Shown here: piece after piece, positions 33,538-41,307 of the stretch
How the letters are laid out: the number at the start of each line of letters is the position of its first letter
Numbering within the stretch: the stretch's first letter is position 1
Assembly: GCA_003133245.1 (NCBI GenBank)
Contig: PKWM01000006.1
Coordinates: forward strand, 1 to 57,592
Reading direction: 5' to 3'
DNA length: 57,592 bases
Source: Rhodoferax sp.
GTDB taxonomy: Bacteria; Pseudomonadota; Gammaproteobacteria; Burkholderiales; Burkholderiaceae_C
Notes under the pieces: model-generated
Databases searched by the model: none
What the model was told of the DNA's origin: nothing
Seen by the model: the letters and a program-made list of their open reading frames with translations, nothing else
Translations under genes and position numbers: made by a program

Positions 33538-36051
33538 CTATTTCAGACCGTGAACGAGGTCCACGTTCTTGGAGCCATTGGTGTGGCAATCATCACAGAC
33601 CTCACGTGGCAGGCTGGTGGCCGACGGCGTTGTGGCAACGTCGGCTTGCGTCCTGGTGCCAAAAGTGGCGCCGCCAAACTGAACCACGTGATCCGTTACC
33701 TTCATGCCGCTCTTGGTCAGGCCATCGTGGCAGGCGGTGCAGGTCGCCGCCTTGGGCGAGATCACCAGCCAGCCATTCGGATCGGTCACGCCAGCGCCCA
33801 TGAAAACCACCGAGCCGAGCGGGCTTTGGTCAGTTTTGTACGAGTTATTGACGTGGCAGGCGTTGCAGTTCAAGCTGGCATCCGGGTAAGCCACCTCGGC
33901 GGCAAAGTTTTCCACGCTGCTTGCCAACGGGGCGCCACCCGTCGCGGATGTACCGTCCATATTGAACACACCAACCACGGCATTGCCATGCGTAAACGGA
34001 GAGACGCGTTTGGAGTTGCCATGGATGCCGTGAATCATGCGCTTGAACTGGAACGACTCATAAAGCGCCATGCCATTGGTCATCATGTTGCTTGAGGACG
34101 CCCGATTCGCATCGTGGCAGGTGACACAGGCTTCAACCATATTGCGAGCACCGCTGTGAAAGGCGTTGGGCAGCGTGTTCGAGCCCGAAGTAGCGCCCAG
34201 CGCGCCGTGGCAAACGTTGCACTTCTCGGTGGCAACAATGGTGCGCCGAGGCTGCAAAGTGCCCGTCAGCGCGAGCTCTTGGTAAGCATGCTGCACCAGC
34301 GTGTTGACCAGCACCGTTGGCACCACTTCGGGCCGCGGGTCGGTCGAAGCGGTGGCGCTCAACATCGGTTCTTCAACCTGACCGATGCTGACGACACGGG
34401 CCGTACCTTTGGCCTTTGCGGTTGCGCTGTCATCGGGAACCGGAATGCTCAGCGTGTAGTGGTTGTTGCCATCATTCGTGCCTTTGTAGGCGTAAGCATT
34501 GGCGCTGCTGCCACCGTTGTTGTAGGCCGAGAACTCAGTCACTGCATCTGACTGCCCCACCATGTTCTGGTAAGCCAGGTAAAAGCGCAGGTTGCCAAAC
34601 TTGGTGGTATTGCCACAGGTGGGAACCGTGGCGCTGGCGCAATCGGCCGTCACCAGTTTGTAGGCAGCGTTGCCGTTGGTCGGGTCAGACAGGAAGTATT
34701 TGACCGTGACGCTGCGGGCCGTGTGATTGGCCGTGTCGTTGAAGGCAACGCTCTCGATATTCATCTTGTACTTGGCGGCGTTGGCCTGCACCTGGTTGAA
34801 GTGCACGCGCTCCGGCGCAATCGTGGAGCCCACCTTGTGGCAATCGGCGCAGTCCGAGTTCTGTAGTGCTGTGGCTTGCGCGGTGCTGCCATAGCGTACA
34901 TCGGCGACAACTTTGTGCAGCGACTCCCAGGTCGAACCCGGCTTGTTGGCGTGGCAGGTCAGACAAGCTTCCTTGCTGGGCCTGGTTTTCCAGTTGTCGC
35001 CCTGCGGGGTTGCCGGATTGGCACCCGAATGGCAGACGGAGCAGTTGCGCAGATCCTGCGGGAAGCCGACACCGGCGTAACTGTGCTTGCTGTCCTGGTA
35101 GCCCCAGATCGTGTAGTCTTCACCGCCTGTAGCCAGTTGGCTGTAGAGCAGCTTGCCGGCGTGAATCTTGTGCACCATGGTCGAGAAGGTCAGCACGTTG
35201 CCACTGTTGGCATCGGTAGTGCCAGGGTTGTGGCACATCACGCAGAACTGCGTATCAACGCGGCCGCCGCCATGCATGGCAAGCTTTTGGTGGCAGTTGT
35301 TGCAGGAGGCAACGTCGACCATCTTGCGCGTTTTGCTCGGGTCGGTGACCGGCACTGAATTGCCATTGGCATCAATGGTGAAATCGAAGCTTGGATTGAC
35401 AAGCACGGTGGCACCGGCCGCGTTCTGATAACTTAATTGAATCGCAACACGATGCGTCCGCGTGGGTTCAAAAACCACGCCATTGGTCTGGGTAATGTCC
35501 TTGATGTCGGTCTTGAAGGTATAGGTGTAATAACCGTCAGGGTTATAGACCAGTTGCGCTGCCAGCAGTGCGGGATCAGTCTGTTTGGCGTCGGTTGTGG
35601 CTTGCATGGCGCTGGCAAGCACCGGCTTCGGCGGTGTGCCCGGCCCAACACCGGCCGTCGCCGTTTCTTTGTGGTAGATGTAATTGACCCACTGGTCCGG
35701 ATCACCATTGCTGCCCGGCACCAGCTTGGCGATGGCAAAACTCACGTCGGTGATTTTCAGACCGGCCTTGACCTTACCGTCAGAAAACACCACAAAGTTG
35801 ACCTTGGGCGGGCTGTTCACGGTGACGGCGGCGATGCCAGCGCTCTGCACAACGGTAAAAGGCGCCGTGCTGTTGACCGCTGTATCGTTGGCCGGCAAGG
35901 CACTCGCCGCGGCGATGGCAGCATTGGCCGCGATCACGGAAACCTGGGGCGCGGGTGGCGTCTGCCCATTATTGCCTCCGCCACCACCGCAACCCGCCAT
36001 AACAAGCGCTACCGAACAGACCATGCTGCATCGAATCAACCACTGCTTCAT
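33538..36051 (-). CDS. OmcA/MtrC-family decaheme c-type cytochrome, surface lipoprotein (first gene of cluster)
   Basis: An 837-residue outer-membrane lipoprotein cytochrome for extracellular electron transfer. Ten CXXCH sites: CNNCH, CVMCH, CSVCH, CLTCH, CADCH, CNVCH, CVTCH, CNACH, CTACH and CDDCH, in two groups of five. The signal peptide ends in MAGC, the lipobox Cys, followed by a Gly/Asn stretch. ATG at 36051 has GGAG 6 bases upstream, which favours it over the ATG five codons earlier. This first gene of the cluster is followed by mtrA after 57 bases. Its leader carries the candidate control sites described separately. Which of the two decaheme lipoproteins is the MtrC equivalent cannot be decided from sequence alone. 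Confidence 0.94.
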   Translation of the reverse strand: MKQWLIRCSMVCSVALVMAGCGGGGGNNGQTPPAPQVSVIAANAAIAAASALPANDTAVNSTAPFTVVQSAGIAAVTVNSPPKVNFVVFSDGKVKAGLKITDVSFAIAKLVPGSNGDPDQWVNYIYHKETATAGVGPGTPPKPVLASAMQATTDAKQTDPALLAAQLVYNPDGYYTYTFKTDIKDITQTNGVVFEPTRTHRVAIQLSYQNAAGATVLVNPSFDFTIDANGNSVPVTDPSKTRKMVDVASCNNCHQKLAMHGGGRVDTQFCVMCHNPGTTDANSGNVLTFSTMVHKIHAGKLLYSQLATGGEDYTIWGYQDSKHSYAGVGFPQDLRNCSVCHSGANPATPQGDNWKTRPSKEACLTCHANKPGSTWESLHKVVADVRYGSTAQATALQNSDCADCHKVGSTIAPERVHFNQVQANAAKYKMNIESVAFNDTANHTARSVTVKYFLSDPTNGNAAYKLVTADCASATVPTCGNTTKFGNLRFYLAYQNMVGQSDAVTEFSAYNNGGSSANAYAYKGTNDGNNHYTLSIPVPDDSATAKAKGTARVVSIGQVEEPMLSATASTDPRPEVVPTVLVNTLVQHAYQELALTGTLQPRRTIVATEKCNVCHGALGATSGSNTLPNAFHSGARNMVEACVTCHDANRASSSNMMTNGMALYESFQFKRMIHGIHGNSKRVSPFTHGNAVVGVFNMDGTSATGGAPLASSVENFAAEVAYPDASLNCNACHVNNSYKTDQSPLGSVVFMGAGVTDPNGWLVISPKAATCTACHDGLTKSGMKVTDHVVQFGGATFGTRTQADVATTPSATSLPREVCDDCHTNGSKNVDLVHGLK

Positions 36052-36073
36052 TCTTTTCTCCATCACTTATTGC

Positions 36074-36100
36074 TTTGGCATGAAGTCAAGCTTTGCCAAA
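36074..36100 (-). promoter_or_regulatory. Inverted repeat in the leader of the electron-transfer operon
   Basis: On the minus strand TTTGGCA (36100-36094) and TGCCAAA (36080-36074) form a 7-bp perfect inverted repeat around 13 bases. It lies about 10 bases before the GGAG of the first decaheme gene and could form an RNA hairpin near the ribosome binding site. Confidence 0.45.
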
Positions 36101-36111
36101 CTTTTCATCAA

Positions 36112-36133
36112 ATTTACTTAAGATTTACTTAAG
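36112..36133 (-). promoter_or_regulatory. Tandem CTTAAG box (PmrA-type) before the electron-transfer operon
   Basis: On the minus strand the 11-mer CTTAAGTAAAT occurs twice in perfect tandem. It reads CTTAAG-N5-CTTAAG, a complete match to the YTTAAK-N5-YTTAAK half-site pattern bound by PmrA/QseB-type response regulators. The 11-bp period puts both copies on one face of the helix. It is 61-82 bases before the ATG at 36051. Confidence 0.6.
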
Positions 36134-36148
36134 AGCCAATCGGGCGAG

Positions 36149-36178
36149 AGCATACCGCATAAAAAAGCGACGTTTCAG
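36149..36178 (-). promoter_or_regulatory. Weak candidate promoter of the electron-transfer operon
   Basis: On the minus strand CTGAAA (36178-36173), 18 bases, TATGCT (36154-36149): four of six matches in each hexamer, as expected of an activator-dependent promoter. The FNR-like box would then be centred about 70 bases before the start near 36142. Confidence 0.35.
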
Positions 36179-36184
36179 ACGTCG
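36161..36184 (-). promoter_or_regulatory. CGACGT-N5-ACGTCG inverted repeat with T-tract on the minus strand
   Basis: CGACGT (36168-36173) and ACGTCG (36179-36184) pair perfectly around 5 bases. On the minus strand six T follow (36166-36161), which gives terminator shape. It may stop antisense read-through from uppP, act as an attenuator, or be an operator overlapping the candidate -35. Confidence 0.6.
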
Positions 36185-36205
36185 ACACAGCAATCTGTTA
36201 AAACA

Positions 36206-36219
36206 TTAATCGTTATCAA
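36206..36219. promoter_or_regulatory. FNR/Anr-like box
   Basis: TTAAT-CGTT-ATCAA (minus strand TTGAT-AACG-ATTAA) matches the FNR consensus TTGAT-N4-ATCAA in nine of ten positions. It lies in the divergent gap, 12 bases before the hydrolase ATG and about 155 bases before the first decaheme gene. Confidence 0.5.
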
Positions 36220-36230
36220 CAAAACGCACC

Positions 36231-37049
36231 ATGTCACTCGTCATCTTCTCCCACGCCAACAGTTTTGCCGCCAGCACCTACACGGTCATGTTCAAAAGCC
36301 TGGCGGAACGTGCTTTCAGCGTCAAAGCCATCGAAAAATTTGGCCACGATGACCGATACCCGGTGACCAACAACTGGCCCTATCTGGTGCAGCAGCTCAT
36401 TGATTTCACCCAGGCGGAAGTCGGAAAAGCGGGCAAACCCGCCTTTCTGGTGGGCCACTCCTTCGGCGGTTTTGTCAGCCTGATGGCCGCTGCGCTTGCG
36501 CCCACGCTGGTGCGGGGTGTGCTGCTGGTGGACTCGCCGATCCTGGGCGGCTGGCGCGCTACCACGCTGGGCGTCATCAAGAGCGCACAACTGGTGGGGT
36601 CGTTTTCGCCCGGCACGGTCAGCCGCCGCCGCCGCAACAACTGGCCCAGCCAGGAAGCCGCGCTGACGCACTTTCAGAGTAAAAAGATCTTTGCCAAGTG
36701 GGAGCCACAGGTGCTGCGGGACTACATCGCGCACGGCACCCACGACGAGGGCCAGGGCAGCGAGAAAAAACGGGTCTTAAGCTTTGACCGCATGGTCGAG
36801 ACCGCCATCTACAACACCTTGCCGCACAACCTGGATGACCTCATCAAACGCCACCCACTAAAACGCCCGGTAGCCTTTCTGGGCGGCACGCACTCGGCGG
36901 AGATGAAACAAGTCGGGATGGCCATGACCGAGCGCATCACGCAGGGCCGCATCATGATGATCGAAGGCAGCCACCTGTTCCCGATGGAAAAACCGATTGC
37001 CACCGCCGCCGCGATTGAAGCTGCGCTACTGAGCTTGCCAAACGTTTAA
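36231..37049 (+). CDS. Alpha/beta-hydrolase family protein
   Basis: A 272-residue soluble hydrolase with the nucleophile elbow GHSFGG (Ser77) and a plausible C-terminal catalytic His in GSHLFPME; an oxyanion-side motif [10 protein letters not shown] lies near the N-terminus. Lid residues are basic (SRRRRNNW). The substrate is unknown; relatives include esterases and C-C hydrolases. No signal peptide is seen, so it acts in the cytoplasm. It is divergent from the electron-transfer operon and its last codon overlaps the convergent uppP stop by 4 bases. Confidence 0.88.
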   Translation: MSLVIFSHANSFAASTYTVMFKSLAERAFSVKAIEKFGHDDRYPVTNNWPYLVQQLIDFTQAEVGKAGKPAFLVGHSFGGFVSLMAAALAPTLVRGVLLVDSPILGGWRATTLGVIKSAQLVGSFSPGTVSRRRRNNWPSQEAALTHFQSKKIFAKWEPQVLRDYIAHGTHDEGQGSEKKRVLSFDRMVETAIYNTLPHNLDDLIKRHPLKRPVAFLGGTHSAEMKQVGMAMTERITQGRIMMIEGSHLFPMEKPIATAAAIEAALLSLPNV

Positions 37050-37879
37050 TCAGCCCAGGTGACCAAGCCGCTCCAGGCGGTGGCCAGCACGACCAGGCCA
37101 AAGACGATGCGGTAATAGGCAAAACCGGCGAAGCTGTGCGTGGCGATAAAGCGCAGCAACCAGCGGATGCAGAGCCAGGCGCTGATGAACGACATGACCA
37201 GGCCAACACCAAACAGCGGCAGGTCAGACCATGAGAGCAAAGCGCGTTCCTTGTACAGGCTGTAAACACCGGCACCGATCAGGGTCGGAATCGCCAGATA
37301 AAAAGAAAAATCGGTCGCGGCCTTGCGGCTCAGTCCGAACAACATGCCGCCAATGATGGTGGCACCGCTGCGGCTGGTGCCCGGAATCATGGCCAGGCAT
37401 TGCGCCAGGCCAACCTTCAAGGCATCCATCGGTGTCATTGCCTCGACCTCGTGAATACGCGCCAGTTTCGGATTTTTTTCCTGCCGCCACTCAGCCCACA
37501 AAATGACGAAGCCGCCAATGATGAAGGTGCTGGCCACCACCAGCGGCGTGAAGAGATGCGCCTTGATGGCTTGACCAAACGCCAAACCCAGAATGACCGC
37601 TGGCATGAAGGCAATCAGCACATTCACGGCAAAACGTTGTGCCGCCTTGCTCGACGGCAAGGCCAGCGCGGTAGCGTAAAGCTTAGGCCAATAGACCAGG
37701 ATCACGGCAAAGATCGCACCGGTCTGGATGGCGATGTCAAACACTTTGGCTTTGTCATCATCAAAGCCCAGCAGCGAGCCAGCCAGAATCAGATGCCCGG
37801 TCGATGAAATCGGCAAGAACTCCGTCAGACCTTCGACGATGCCCATGATGGTGGCTTTGATGAGCAATGCAATATCCAT
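37046..37879 (-). CDS. uppP: Undecaprenyl-diphosphatase UppP (BacA)
   Basis: A 277-residue membrane enzyme that dephosphorylates undecaprenyl pyrophosphate at the periplasmic face and recycles the lipid carrier for peptidoglycan and surface glycans. Both active-site segments are intact: [17 protein letters not shown] near the N-terminus and [10 protein letters not shown] in the second half. About eight hydrophobic segments are visible. ATG at 37879 (MDIALLIKA) is chosen because it starts the conserved first helix; an upstream in-frame codon at 37915 would add 12 unlikely residues. Related functionally to the glycan operon, though distant from it. Confidence 0.96.
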   Translation of the reverse strand: MDIALLIKATIMGIVEGLTEFLPISSTGHLILAGSLLGFDDDKAKVFDIAIQTGAIFAVILVYWPKLYATALALPSSKAAQRFAVNVLIAFMPAVILGLAFGQAIKAHLFTPLVVASTFIIGGFVILWAEWRQEKNPKLARIHEVEAMTPMDALKVGLAQCLAMIPGTSRSGATIIGGMLFGLSRKAATDFSFYLAIPTLIGAGVYSLYKERALLSWSDLPLFGVGLVMSFISAWLCIRWLLRFIATHSFAGFAYYRIVFGLVVLATAWSGLVTWAD

Positions 37880-37943
37880 ATAGTTTCCTGAAAATGTGTT
37901 GGGTCGCCGACGCACCCATGGTGGCGCCTGGTTAATCCGAGGA

Positions 37944-38942
37944 TCAGCGCAGCGCCGGGATGGACTTGACGGCCGCTACTGCACCCGCGCCAATGGAGGC
38001 ACCAAAACGTTTGACCAGACGCTCGGCCACGTTGTCACGACGGGTGTAATCCACCACTTCTTCGGCCTTGACAATTTCACGCGCCACAAAGTCCAAGCTC
38101 CCCAACTGGTCCGCCAAGCCGAGTTCAATCGCTTGCTGACCGCTCCAGAACAGGCCGCTGAAGGTCTCGGGCGTTTCCTTCAAGCGCTTGCCCCGTCCGG
38201 CCTTGACAGCGTCAATGAACTGCTGGTGAATCTGGTCCAACATGACCTGGGCAAAGGCGCGCTGAGTCTCGGTTTGTGGACTGAACGGATCAAGAAAACC
38301 TTTGTTGGGTCCGGCCGTCATCAGGCGGCGTTCCACGCCCAATTTTTCCATCAAACCGGTGAAGCCAAAACCGTCCATCAGCACGCCAATGCTGCCCACA
38401 ATGCTGGCCTTATCGACAAATATCTTGTCGGCCGCCACCGCGATGTAATAGGCAGCCGAGGCGCAGGATTCTTCGACCACAGCGTAAATGGGCTTCTTGT
38501 ATTTGGCCTTGAGACGCCAGATTTCATCATTGATGATACCGGCCTGCACCGGACTGCCACCGGGCGAGTTGATCAGCAAAACGACCGCTTTGGCCGCTTT
38601 GTCTTCAAAGGCAGCACGCAACGCCGACACAACCAGTTCCGCACTGGCTTCTGAGCCAGACGCGATTTCGCCCTTGATCTCAACCACCGCCGTGTGCGGC
38701 ATTGAAGTGTCCTTGGAGACGTCGTTTTGACTCACCAACAGCCAGACCAGGGCGATCAGGAAGGCGAGCCAGGCGAGCCGCACAAAATTACGCCAGCGCC
38801 GCGCCGTGCGCTGCTCAGCCAAAGACGCAAAAGCGAGTTTTTCCAGCGTGGTACGTTCCCAGCCAGGACTGACGGGAGGCACCGTCTTGCTAGCTTTTTC
38901 TACATCTTCAGGTAATTTCTCGGGGAATGGAGAGTCAGTCAT
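37944..38942 (-). CDS. sppA: Signal peptide peptidase SppA, S49 family (short form)
   Basis: A 332-residue membrane-bound serine protease that degrades cleaved signal peptides. One membrane segment (about residues 54-72, [14 protein letters not shown]) is followed by the S49 catalytic domain: [12 protein letters not shown], the nucleophile Ser in [19 protein letters not shown], and [10 protein letters not shown]. It is the short, single-domain form, and the general-base Lys is supplied from the same domain. It lies between the HAD phosphatase gene and uppP in the same direction. The 108-bp gap before it holds no gene that I can support. Confidence 0.93.
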   Translation of the reverse strand: MTDSPFPEKLPEDVEKASKTVPPVSPGWERTTLEKLAFASLAEQRTARRWRNFVRLAWLAFLIALVWLLVSQNDVSKDTSMPHTAVVEIKGEIASGSEASAELVVSALRAAFEDKAAKAVVLLINSPGGSPVQAGIINDEIWRLKAKYKKPIYAVVEESCASAAYYIAVAADKIFVDKASIVGSIGVLMDGFGFTGLMEKLGVERRLMTAGPNKGFLDPFSPQTETQRAFAQVMLDQIHQQFIDAVKAGRGKRLKETPETFSGLFWSGQQAIELGLADQLGSLDFVAREIVKAEEVVDYTRRDNVAERLVKRFGASIGAGAVAAVKSIPALR

Positions 38943-39050
38943 TTCAAACTTCTGCGGGTATTAAATGAGTCGCAGTATGCCAGTGAAGCAGACCGTCAGC
39001 CTCGTCAAGGTCAATTTTTATCATCCCGCCTCAGCATGATCTCCATCACT

Positions 39051-39737
39051 TCAGGGCCGGCCCAGCAGCCAGTCGTGCAGTTCACGCACGGAACCGGCCA
39101 CGTAGCGCGGCTTGAGGGCGTCGAACGTGCTGGCATCGTGCGCACCGTAGCTGACCCCGACGCTGGCGCAACCCGCGTTGTACGCCATTTGCAAGTCATG
39201 CGTGGTGTCCCCGATCATCAAGGTGCGCTCCGGCGTCACCCCAAACTCAAGCATCAACTCCTGCAACATGCGCGGATCGGGTTTGCTCGCAGTTTCATCG
39301 GCCGTACGCGAACCACTGAACAAGCCCTGCAGTTCGACTGCCTGCAGAGCGGTGTCGAGGCCACGGCGACTTTTGCCAGTGGCCACCGTTAAAAAATACT
39401 GGTGCGCTTTTAAATCAGCCAGCATCGGCAAGACGCCGTCAAACAGGCTGATGTCGTTTTGACGCGCCAGATAATGGTGCCGGTAACGTGCGCCCAGCTC
39501 CGGATATTTTGCGGTCGGCACATCGGGCGCAGCGTGCGCCAACGCCTGCGTCAAACCCAAACCGATGACGTAGGCGGCTTCCTGGTCGCTCGGCACCACG
39601 CCACCGACGTCACGCACCGCATCCTGAATACAGCGCGTGATGATGGCGGTGGAATCGAACAAGGTGCCGTCCCAGTCAAAAGCGATCAAATCAAACGGGC
39701 GGGAGACTCTGGTATCAAGGTGCGGAGGGTGTGGCAT
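39051..39737 (-). CDS. HAD-superfamily phosphatase, Gph-like
   Basis: A 228-residue HAD hydrolase with motif I DWDGTLFDST, motif II in VATGKSRRG, motif III Lys in ASKPDPRML and motif IV MIGDTTHDLQMA. The size and cap fit the phosphoglycolate phosphatase group, but substrate specificity within this group cannot be read from sequence. Its start overlaps the rluC end by 23 bases, so it is translationally coupled to rluC. Confidence 0.9.
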   Translation of the reverse strand: MPHPPHLDTRVSRPFDLIAFDWDGTLFDSTAIITRCIQDAVRDVGGVVPSDQEAAYVIGLGLTQALAHAAPDVPTAKYPELGARYRHHYLARQNDISLFDGVLPMLADLKAHQYFLTVATGKSRRGLDTALQAVELQGLFSGSRTADETASKPDPRMLQELMLEFGVTPERTLMIGDTTHDLQMAYNAGCASVGVSYGAHDASTFDALKPRYVAGSVRELHDWLLGRP

Positions 39738-40779
39738 AGCTTACAAACTCTTCAAGTTCAGAGGGTAGAGGTGCCAGCAGTTCGAGTTTTTCGCCGCTGA
39801 CCGGATGGTTGACCTCCAGGCGCCAGGCATGAAGGAACATGCGCTTGAGAGGTGGTGAATGGTGCGGACGCAACAGCGCCTTGTTTAATTCAAAATCGCC
39901 GTATTTATCATCGCCGGCGATCGGGAAACCTTCACTCGCCAGATGAACGCGGATCTGATGGGTACGTCCGGTCTTGAGCGTCACTTCGAGCAAGGTAAAG
40001 TCGTCAGTACAACCGGCTGGCATGGCAGCCGACTTGGCAACACGTTGCGCCACCTTCACCAGCGTCAGCGCTGGCTTGCCGATGGGGTCGTCCCGGCTTA
40101 CTACTTTGACACGACGCTCGCCCGCGCTGTCATCCTTATTGTCCAGCAGGAATTTGTACAAAGGTTTGTCGAGCACCTTTTTATGCGCAGGCCAGCAGCC
40201 TGCCACCAGTGCCAAATAAATTTTACTGGTTTGACGCTGGCGAAACTGATCCTGTAAATGGGTCAGCGCGCTTCTTTTTTTGGCAACCAACAAAATTCCG
40301 CTGGTATCGCGATCGAGCCGGTGCACCAGTTCCAAAAATTTAGCCTGCGGCCGGGCCATCCGCAATTGCTCGATCACACCAAAACTCACACCCGAACCGC
40401 CATGCACTGCCACACCAGCGGGCTTGTCGATAGCCAGCAGATAGTCGTCTTCAAACAGAATGGGGAAATTGCGCGCCGGGGCCGCGCTTGCCACGCGCTC
40501 GACCATAAGCTGTGCCTTTTGGGCTTGTCGCTCGGAGAGCCGCAGCGGCGGCAAGCGCACCAGATCGCCCGCCACCAGCCTGGAATCAGCCGAAGTACGG
40601 CCTTTGTTGAGCCTGACTTCACCGCTGCGAATAATGCGGTAGATATGGGTTTTTGGAACACCCTTGAGCTCACGCATCAGGAAATTATCCAGCCGCTGCC
40701 CCGACGAATCCTCCTCAACGAGAACCGTTTTGACCTCAGGTACATGCTGGGCAGGATTGCCCCCTATAATGTGTTTCAC
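39715..40779 (-). CDS. rluC: 23S rRNA pseudouridine synthase RluC
   Basis: A 354-residue enzyme that converts uridines to pseudouridine in 23S rRNA (positions 955, 2504 and 2580 for RluC). An N-terminal S4 RNA-binding domain (RLDNFLMRELKGVPKTHIYRII) is followed by the catalytic domain with the HRLDRDTSGILLVAK motif, whose Asp is the catalytic residue, and TGRTHQIRVHLASEGFPIAGD. It is divergent from rne, which is the usual arrangement in Burkholderiales and supports RluC rather than RluD. Confidence 0.94.
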   Translation of the reverse strand: MKHIIGGNPAQHVPEVKTVLVEEDSSGQRLDNFLMRELKGVPKTHIYRIIRSGEVRLNKGRTSADSRLVAGDLVRLPPLRLSERQAQKAQLMVERVASAAPARNFPILFEDDYLLAIDKPAGVAVHGGSGVSFGVIEQLRMARPQAKFLELVHRLDRDTSGILLVAKKRSALTHLQDQFRQRQTSKIYLALVAGCWPAHKKVLDKPLYKFLLDNKDDSAGERRVKVVSRDDPIGKPALTLVKVAQRVAKSAAMPAGCTDDFTLLEVTLKTGRTHQIRVHLASEGFPIAGDDKYGDFELNKALLRPHHSPPLKRMFLHAWRLEVNHPVSGEKLELLAPLPSELEEFVSYATPSAP

Positions 40780-41307
40780 TAGCGATGTGATGTAAGTGGT
40801 TGATTTAACGATGAGTTAATTCATAACCTGGGTTGAGTTTAGTTCACCCACCGCCACCCGTCGCTGGCAGGTCGATGCCGCCGTTCGTCAAAGCACGCAA
40901 ACCGCAAGCCAGATGCTTGCGGTGGTTTGCCCGGCAAACGGTTGAGCCGACGCATTGAAACACTGATACGGAATACCCCAAGTTCACAAACAAAAAGTTT
41001 TTGTGAACGGAATGAAGCGAAATGTTTTTATTGATGAGCCTGATCCAACTCTGCCTGCGGCGCGTTTTCGTGCCGTTATTTGGCGCGGCTCAGCCATCTG
41101 TACTAACGCATTTGATGTCAGCAGTTACTCCTTTTTTAGTAGCTGTGACACCCCTCAAAGTTATCGCTCCCCTCCACGCGCCTACACCGGCACTTATTGT
41201 TTAAGTACTGGTTCTCCGGCTTTTTCCTCCTCACTTCAAAGCGTCAGTTCTGGTATCCATTGCTCGTCAAGAGCAGGTTGTTTATTTGAATTGAAGGGAT
41301 GCATGCC
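40780..41307 (+). promoter_or_regulatory. Long structured leader of rne
   Basis: This 528-bp gap between divergent rluC and rne contains three strong hairpins: 40897-40930 (GCAAAC-CGCAAGC with GCTTGCG-GTG-GTTTGC), 40982-41008 (9-bp stem, GTTCACAAA with TTTGTGAAC) and 41116-41150 (13-bp stem with one bulge and a T-rich loop). A weak promoter candidate is TTGATT-N18-TAACCT at 40800-40829. No gene with a good start signal was found. Confidence 0.6.
41116..41150 (+). promoter_or_regulatory. Bulged stem-loop in the rne leader
   Basis: TGTCA-g-CAGTTACT pairs with AGTAGCTG-TGACA around the loop CCTTTTTT, with one bulged G and one G-T pair. In Escherichia coli a bulged hairpin in the rne leader mediates autoregulation by RNase E; a like role here is inference. 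Confidence 0.5.

Noticed and set aside
41022..41204. Small open frame of 60 codons in the rne leader
   Set aside because: No ribosome binding site, and the hydrophobic composition seems accidental; the region is better explained as structured leader RNA.
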